A stretch of DNA of 38,037 bases, from positions 1 through 38,037 of the forward strand of contig JADRCO010000315.1 in assembly GCA_021464525.1 (NCBI GenBank), in the 5' to 3' direction. This stretch comes from Rhizophagus sp. LPA8_4_AMF (Eukaryota > Glomeromycota > Glomeromycetes > Glomerales > Glomeraceae). The notes beneath the pieces were generated by a model, which was not told the DNA's origin, made no database searches, and saw only the letters and a program-made list of their open reading frames with translations. Below are positions 31,904 to 38,037 of the stretch, piece after piece. Within the stretch, counting starts at the first letter, position 1. Each line of letters begins with the position of its first letter. A program made the translations under genes and the position numbers.

Positions 31904-34281
31904 TCCAATCCAAGTGAATCGACATAGTTTACAAAACCTCCGCCAATAAACTACCCCGCCATATCGCCAGCATTCCTCCACTCATAGCTCCAAGTCTCCA
32001 AATAACGTCTATAAAAAGCTACAAAATGTCATGGCAATACCACGTGCACCAATCTTACAACTTCAATAATCGATGTTTTACTGGCAAAAAAGTTATCAGA
32101 TTTAATTAGTATTTCTTCAAAAAGATGTCTTTTATTTGTTAATTTAATATGAACCCTATAAAATTTAAATTAAATTAAAAATGTTCTTATGGTAAAAGAT
32201 TGGAATTTAAATCTGAACTATATAACCGTGCATATTTATTTAGAAAAAATTTTTTATCATTTATAAAAGAATACCCTAAAATGTTTACTTGAAATTAGAA
32301 GGACCATTCCTAAAATGAACTTTCCTAAATAAAAATGGATAAAAGAAATGTTTGTTTATTTCTAAAAATAAAATAAAATAAATAAAACCCTCTTCCTTCT
32401 CTCCTCAACTTATGGTTCAGAGTTTCATTTTAAATTTCCACTCTCTAAATCTGCTATACTGTAAACAAAAGAAGAAACTTTAGCTGTTTATAAAGATATT
32501 TAAATAAAATAACCCACTCTCAGTTCCCACTTACCTTTGTTGTCATATGAGGAAATCCAAAGGTGTTATTATAAAAGAAAGAACGTTAACGTTCTTAAAA
32601 TAAATTTATGAAGCCGCCTTCAACAGCATGTTTAACCCAAAAAAGAAAGAAATAATATTATTAACGACCCCAAAGTAAAATTACAAACTGCTGATATTGT
32701 ATTCGTTGAATTTCGTTCATTTCTATGTTCTCCAATTTTGCCGTTTTCATGAAATCGAACATTATTGGCAGTGGTTTTGTATAAACTTAATATCCAAATT
32801 CCAATAATTTATAACAAAAAAATGATAAAATTTTTATTATGTAGCGTTGTCTCGCAGGTTGGGTCAGATCATACATGATAACCTGATCCAATCCGACCTT
32901 ACCGCTCTATAGGAAATGGGGATCATGGTGACGATAGAAAAGATGGAACGGTGATGAAAAAGTACAATAAGAGACGAAAATGAGATGAAGAGAGCATTAT
33001 ACTGTGTTTCGTTTACTAAGTTTCGTTACAAGTTACTTGGAAATATTGGACTATTATTCATATTTTCATGATATAATTATTCAAAAGCGAATACAATATT
33101 AGAGCGATTTCTGAGGTATTTATTTTGAACATGCTGACTTGGAATGGGATTTCCTATCTTTGGTAATTGCGATTGAAACAGTATTCAATAATGATGTTGT
33201 TTTCCTTTCTTTTTTTTGATGCGACTTCGATCCATTGACTTAGTATAACTTGGAACAAGTGGCAGGTGTAGTTTCCTTACCGTTTTTTTTCATTTTTTAG
33301 GGATGTGCATAGAATACGGATGAATGAAGTAAATTTAATTATTGTAATATTTGTTTTTTTCTTCTAGGGATGATTTATTTATAATGCTTTTATGGCTCCG
33401 ACTTTCTTTATTTCCTTTTTTATACCGTCAGGTTCTTTATTTATATCAACAATAAATCGGGTTTATTTTTTTAATAAAAATCGGAGAGCTCTTAATTTCT
33501 TTATTTTTTTTAATAATTTTTTTTTTCTTTTTTGATAAATTAACCTTATTCATATTCTATTCAATACAGCAATAAACCTTATAAATTTGTGAATTAATAT
33601 TAATTTATAGTCTAATTTGTAACATAAAAACACGTGCCGCAATATGAAATCATTCCGATGGGCTAATCCAATTCCGGTTAACGAAATTTTTTATTATTAT
33701 TATTCCCACTATTGTTGAAATTTTTTCAGCTCTTTTTTTCACACCAAAATTTTTTTTCCAATAATATTGAATATTCTTAATTTTCTTTTTTAAGCGAAAT
33801 TTTTTTTCTAACTTTTCCACTTTGGTTTTTCATCTTTTCAAATATTTTTCGGTTTTTTTTTCAAAATTTTTTCCCCTTTTTTTTGTTCTGGTTTTTTTTT
33901 CAAACCAAAAAAATTTCATTCTATCATCATTTAGGTTTGGATCAGTAATCGGATTGGCGATGCAAGGCTACGGGTAAGCGCCTTTTCCCCCACTTCTTTG
34001 TTTTTTTTTACCAATTATTTTCCCTCTATAATTTTTTTTCGTTTCTTCATCTCGTAGGTTTGGATCGGGATCATTGCTGCGAAATAATTAAAGTAAATAT
34101 ATATTTTTTTGCTTGAATAAATTACAATCTTTTAATTAGTATGTAATCATTAAAATTATGATACATTTAAATATTATTTATTGTATGGTTTGAGTCCATT
34201 GATCTCAGTGCGAAGCAATGGGTGACTTCTAGTTTATTTTAAAATATTAATATCTTCCAAATTGTACATGCAGATTGATCT
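31904..34281. other. Gene-free AT-rich stretch with T-rich tracts
   Basis: No open frame of interest. Long pyrimidine-rich tracts with many T runs occupy 33200-33560 and 33690-34060. A short G+C-richer segment (32850-32960) contains loosely complementary GGTTGGGTCAGATC and GATCCAATCCGACC. Nothing can be named with confidence. Confidence 0.45.
32579..32596. repeat. 18-bp perfect palindrome
   Basis: AAGAACGTTAACGTTCTT is exactly self-complementary. In an AT-rich spacer it could be a dimeric protein-binding site or chance; no gene lies close by. Confidence 0.7.
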
Positions 34282-34702
34282 ATGGATTACTTGATAAAAC
34301 ATTGATCAGAAGAATGGCTTCGCGAAATCTGCTTTGTATGTGGTATTAATATATCTGGACGAAATATTTCTAACCATTCAGGAAGTGATTCAACAATACA
34401 ATCAATATTTAATGCCAGAAATGAAGATATTGAAGCAATGGCAAATTTCTGGTTCGTATGGCCATTATCTCCGGGTTTCCATTTCCACATGTTAATCTTT
34501 ACCAAGAACTCGTGGGTATTCACATATATGGTGGAAAAATTCCGAAATGTGTGGAAGATAAAATTCAGTCATTGAGCACTAAGCAAATTCTAGGTGGAAA
34601 AATTAACCGTACAATCCCTGATAAAATATTTTAGTTTTGCAAAAATTAACTGAAGAAATATCTGATGCTGACTATAAAGCTGATAAAAGAGAAGTGCAGT
34701 AA
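34282..34702 (+). pseudogene. Decayed gene of unknown family
   Basis: An ATG at 34282 starts MDYLIKH, stops at TGA (34303-34305) and continues SEEWLREICFVCGINISGRN and STIQSIFNARNEDIEAMANF. A frame change near 34470 leads into FPFPHVNLYQELVGIHIYGG and KINRTIPDKIF up to a TAG near 34632. A further frame reads LVLQKLTEEISDADYKADKR to TAA at 34700-34702. The peptide composition is protein-like in each segment and the order is collinear, so this looks like a gene broken by one stop and two frame changes, or one with unrecognised introns. I do not recognise the family. Confidence 0.4.
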
Positions 34703-35963
34703 GATGAATAAATGATGAAATTGTATTGTCTGGGTTTACCAAGGTTTCAGATTTAATAAAAAAAAAATAAAAATGACAAACGGCCATTGTAGGAAATTTC
34801 TAATAAAGATAAAAAAACTAATAATAAAAAGAAAAAAAGAAAAGTAAAAATGATCATAAATAAATATTATTATAATAATTGCCTGATACTATATCTTATT
34901 TGTACGAGATTTCCATTATACAAATTATAATTTTATACTAATTTAGTAATGGCGTTTACTAAAAAAAAATATATTTTATATTTATAGAAGTAGACAAATG
35001 TCAATTACTAATATTTGTATAATTGGTCACCTGATTCTGACTAATTTTTTTTTGTTGAAATTTTCATTTTTTTTTCTTTCATCACATTACAATTTTTACT
35101 TATAACATTCATGAAAAAATATTTAAAAAAATTAATCAAAAATTAATAATTTTATTAAGTTAACCTTCATATGAAAATTATGAAATGTTTAATAATTTAT
35201 GAGCCTAATTTATCATTAGAAAAATAAATTAATGAATATTGCTTCACTTGATTTATTTTTAAACTAAAAGAAGCTGCGGTCGAACATGATTTCATACATT
35301 CCTATTACATATCCCAAGTGGAATTTTGAAAGTGACTTCTCGCTTAATGTTAAACGTTGATAATTTGAAAAAAGATTTTTTTACTTGAAATTTCCAAAGA
35401 AATAAAATAAAATAAAAAACTATTAAATTATGTTATATGTTTTACAACTGTAGATATACTTTTTTGTTACACGCAGTTATTGTTTATTACAAAATACTTA
35501 CATTTTACTTATAGAAATAGAAGGTTATTAAAAAAGAGGATTCTTAAGGCAGAAAATAATTTCATTTTTGTTTTTTATTGTTCAGTTATCATTATTTAAG
35601 TGCTGATTTTTTTTCATTGCCTTTTTAGTATATGGTGAACATTTTATTCATTTCCTTACTTTTTGTTCAGTTTATGCTTCTTTCATGGTAAAATGCTTAA
35701 TAATTACGCCAATACTTAAAAAAAAATACTTCCATTAGCATCTCAACTAAATATTAAAGTAAGCCGTAACTTCTAAATTTAAATAGACTTTCCATATTAA
35801 TTCTAAAAATCCCATGAGAAAATCTGGAAATACTTTCTGTATCACAAACAGAAAATTCTATATCAATATGTCATTCAGATATAAATAAAGTACGTCCAAA
35901 ATTTCTAAATTCATTGTCATTATTGATACTTGTTTATATTATATAGTAAGTTAACGTAATAAA
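34703..35963. other. AT-rich spacer upstream of decayed kinase
   Basis: No gene or clear repeat was seen. The final ~100 bp before 35964 would have been the promoter of the decayed kinase. Confidence 0.45.
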
Positions 35964-37300
35964 ATGGAACTTGCAAATACAAATGATATTGACCCAACAC
36001 CAAGATTAAAATCTAGTCCTATATCAATTAATTTCATTTCCTTTGTGTTTAAATCTATTTATTGTGGTGGAAAATATATTGAGGCACTTTTCTGCGATAC
36101 AAAAACTTATTACAAAAAAATATTTATCAAGTTATGTTAATGATATAACTTTCAATAATACATGCTTGGATGTATACTACACAATGGACTTAAGAAATTG
36201 TAGTGAACATAAAATAAGTAGGACAAAGGTACTACAAAGTATTCAAGAATGCTGCAAAATTTGTTTGGTAATATTATGTTTTAAACAAATATATGAAGAT
36301 TTTTTTTAGTTATTATAATGTAGTTTTGATAAACTTATTTTATACAATAATTTGATTAAAAGGGAATAATAATGTAAATCATGTGGAAAGTCCCTATATC
36401 AAGGGACAGATAGAATGGTCATAGAGCTTTTTAAATTATGTTCAGATCATTATCTAATTTTTTCTGGATGTATAGAATCAACCATAATTAAAGAATAAAT
36501 TACAATCCTTTACTTACCATGATGACATAATGATTCTCATTGTATTTGTAATTTAAGGGTAAAATTTATATCAGAGTGTCAAAAGTATTGTGCAAATTGC
36601 TTTATATATTACATTGGATGCAGATATTGTTTAATAACAAATATTATTTTTGGACTTACAGGTCAATCTCAATGCAAAAAATGTGAAAGAGTACCATTTA
36701 TTCAATACAATGAATCAGATATTGCAACTTCTCTTATTTGTAATATGAGTGATAATATAAAGTTGCCTGAATTTGCAAATATAGTTAAAAATATTGACAA
36801 GCATTTTGCACCATGGCAAATGTTAAAATTTATAAAAATAGAGATCAAAAAATCAATTATCAGATATATACCATGTTCACAATTTACAAGTGTAAAAGAA
36901 ATGACAAAAGGAGGATATGGTATTATATATAAAACAGAATGGTTAGATAAAACTAAAAATGTCATTTTAAATTTGAAAATTCTAAAAATAATTGTAAATA
37001 TTTCTTAAATGAGATAGATATTTAAGATTTTCTTGAGTAAGTTTTTTTATGTAATTGATTTAATCTTTAATTAAGTCTTTAAATTTAATAGTTAACATTT
37101 TTTAGTCTGTACTCATATAATTGAAATTTATGGTTTTACATAAGATCTTGAATTAAAGGATTATATATTAGTTATGGAATATGCATCAGAAGGAGATTTA
37201 CAAGTATTTACAAAATAATTTTACAAATACTTTTACTTAGAATAAAAAAATAAATGTTTTATCGCAAGGTATTGATAATAGTTATGGAATTATTGAATTA
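35964..37300 (+). pseudogene. Cys-rich protein kinase gene, decayed
   Basis: The ATG at 35964 opens MELANTNDIDPTPRLKSSPI, the characteristic start of a Glomeromycotina kinase subfamily, but the frame breaks soon after. Further segments are YLSSYVNDITFNNTCLDVYY (36118 on), ECQKYCANCFIYYIGCRYCL (about 36571), GLTGQSQCKKCERVPF, then an open stretch 36745-37008 with IIRYIPCSQFTSVKEMTKGG and GYGIIYKTEWLD (the glycine loop region). The beta3 Lys position reads Asn (NVILNLKIL). After a stop, DYILVMEYASEGDLQVF (about 37158) is the hinge, followed by further stops. The HRD, DFG and C-lobe parts are not found. It is a dead relative of the kinase at 24821, from a different subfamily with more CxxC pairs. 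The 3' limit is approximate. Confidence 0.75.
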
Positions 37301-37501
37301 ATTAAAGTTCAAAAAAAAAAATAAAAAAATTTCAAGTATTAATTTTTTAACCGATTTAAATTCAAAAAATTTTGACAAATCATTTTGTAAAGATTTAGAA
37401 AATTCATTAATTAAACATGTAAATACCATACAATATTTTAAGATAACTAAATGGCCTACTACAAATATTCTATCATCACTTGTAACTTAAAAAGTTTAAT
37501 A

Positions 37502-37509
37502 GTCCACAT
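37502..37509. repeat. 8-bp target-site duplication, left
   Basis: GTCCACAT, identical to 37957-37964 on the other side of the foldback element. Confidence 0.85.
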
Positions 37510-37956
37510 TAGAGATGGTAACAGTCAGTCACAGTCAGTCATTGGTTGGTCATAACCGGTTAAGGGCCTTTGACTGACTGACCGTTTGGCTGACCATTTT
37601 GGTTATCCATTTAACTGACCGTTTGACTGACCGTTTGACCGATGAGTGATAAAAAAAATGTTGCGAAATGTTTTTTAATTAAATTTTTATTAAAAAAATT
37701 TTTTGCAATGTTTCTTTAATAAATTGGCTAAAAACATTGTGAAACCATTTTTATTAGATAATCGCAATGGTTTTTAGCTAATTTATTAGAGCAATGTTGC
37801 GAAAACATTTTTTTAATAGTTTTGCAACTTTTTTTATCACTCATTAGTCAAACGGTCAGTCAGTTAAAAGGTCGGTCATAGGTCTTTGACTGACCGATAT
37901 CAGTCACGGTCATGACCGGTCATAAATGGTTATGATCGTGACCATTGCCATCTCTA
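37510..37956. mobile_element. Non-autonomous hAT-like foldback element (MITE), 447 bp, complete
   Basis: The ends are TAGAGATGGTAACAGTCAG on the left and the complement TAGAGATGGCAATGGTCACG on the right. The termini are followed inward by GTCAGTCA/TGACTGAC-rich arms and by long complementary inner arms (GATGAGTGATAAAAAAAATG against TTTTTATCACTCATTAGTC; GCTAAAAACATTG against CAATGGTTTTTAGC), so nearly the whole element can fold into one hairpin. Perfect 8-bp GTCCACAT duplications flank it, as expected for hAT transposition. It has no coding capacity and needs a transposase in trans. It shares termini and subterminal GGTCAGTCAAACGG-type repeats with the 290-bp element at 11624. Confidence 0.88.
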
Positions 37957-37964
37957 GTCCACAT
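37957..37964. repeat. 8-bp target-site duplication, right
   Basis: GTCCACAT, the partner of 37502-37509. Confidence 0.85.
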
Positions 37965-38037
37965 GATATGGAATGGAGTTGTTTAAAGTATTTAATCTCC
38001 ACCTTTTTTACAAATTTTGAAAGCTAGTCAAGTTCCA

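Noticed and set aside
32857..32902. Possible inverted repeat GGTTGGGTCAGATC / GATCCAATCCGACC
   Set aside because: The pairing is only partial and no flanking duplication was found; not enough to call an element.
33690..34060. T-rich tract as a possible polypyrimidine regulatory or replication element
   Set aside because: Such tracts are common in this AT-rich sequence and no conserved motif or partner copy was seen.

Overview
The window looks like nuclear DNA of an arbuscular mycorrhizal fungus close to Rhizophagus (Glomeromycotina). By eye it is about three-quarters A+T. It has short GT-AG introns of roughly 65-130 bp, long gene-poor AT-rich stretches, many dispersed repeats, and gene families that are heavily expanded in that lineage: F-box proteins with leucine-rich tails, tyrosine-kinase-like protein kinases with an N-terminal Cys-rich segment, and cytochromes P450. 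The species is an inference from family resemblance; no marker gene is present.

Layout. (1) 1-1010, minus: a truncated kinase copy, 99% identical to a complete kinase 25.6 kb away. (2) 1952-3580, 6693-8339 and 14089-15768, plus: three intact single-exon F-box paralogues, each behind the same ~130-bp promoter/leader block. The spacers hold a non-autonomous hAT-like foldback element (11624-11913) and decayed open frames. (3) 17457-19668, plus: an intact ten-exon cytochrome P450 whose splice pattern can be read exactly (482 aa). (4) About 20338-24511, plus: a decayed but intron-containing mitochondrial-type isoleucyl-tRNA synthetase gene, riddled with stops and frameshifts. (5) 24821-27029, minus: the complete kinase, eight exons and 560 aa, with a tail encoded by very short phase-1 exons and one GC-AG intron. 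(6) 29045-30093, plus: an F-box pseudogene, followed at 31627-31903 by a P450 relic. Together these repeat, in decayed form, the F-box/P450 pair of regions 2 and 3. (7) 34282-34702: an unidentified decayed gene. (8) 35964-about 37300, plus: a decayed Cys-rich kinase. (9) 37510-37956: a second, complete hAT-like foldback element with perfect 8-bp target duplications.

How the genes relate. Nothing suggests an operon or a defined pathway. The window is best read as a birth-and-death locus. Blocks carrying F-box, P450 and kinase genes were duplicated at different times; some copies stayed intact (three F-box genes, one P450, one kinase) and the partners decayed. The F-box proteins would be substrate receptors of SCF ubiquitin ligases, and their shared upstream block suggests common regulation. 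I found no convincing tRNA, rRNA, CRISPR array or new molecular system. The strongest original observations are the duplicated F-box/P450 block, the two hAT-like foldback elements with target duplications, the modular kinase tail, and the conserved F-box promoter block.
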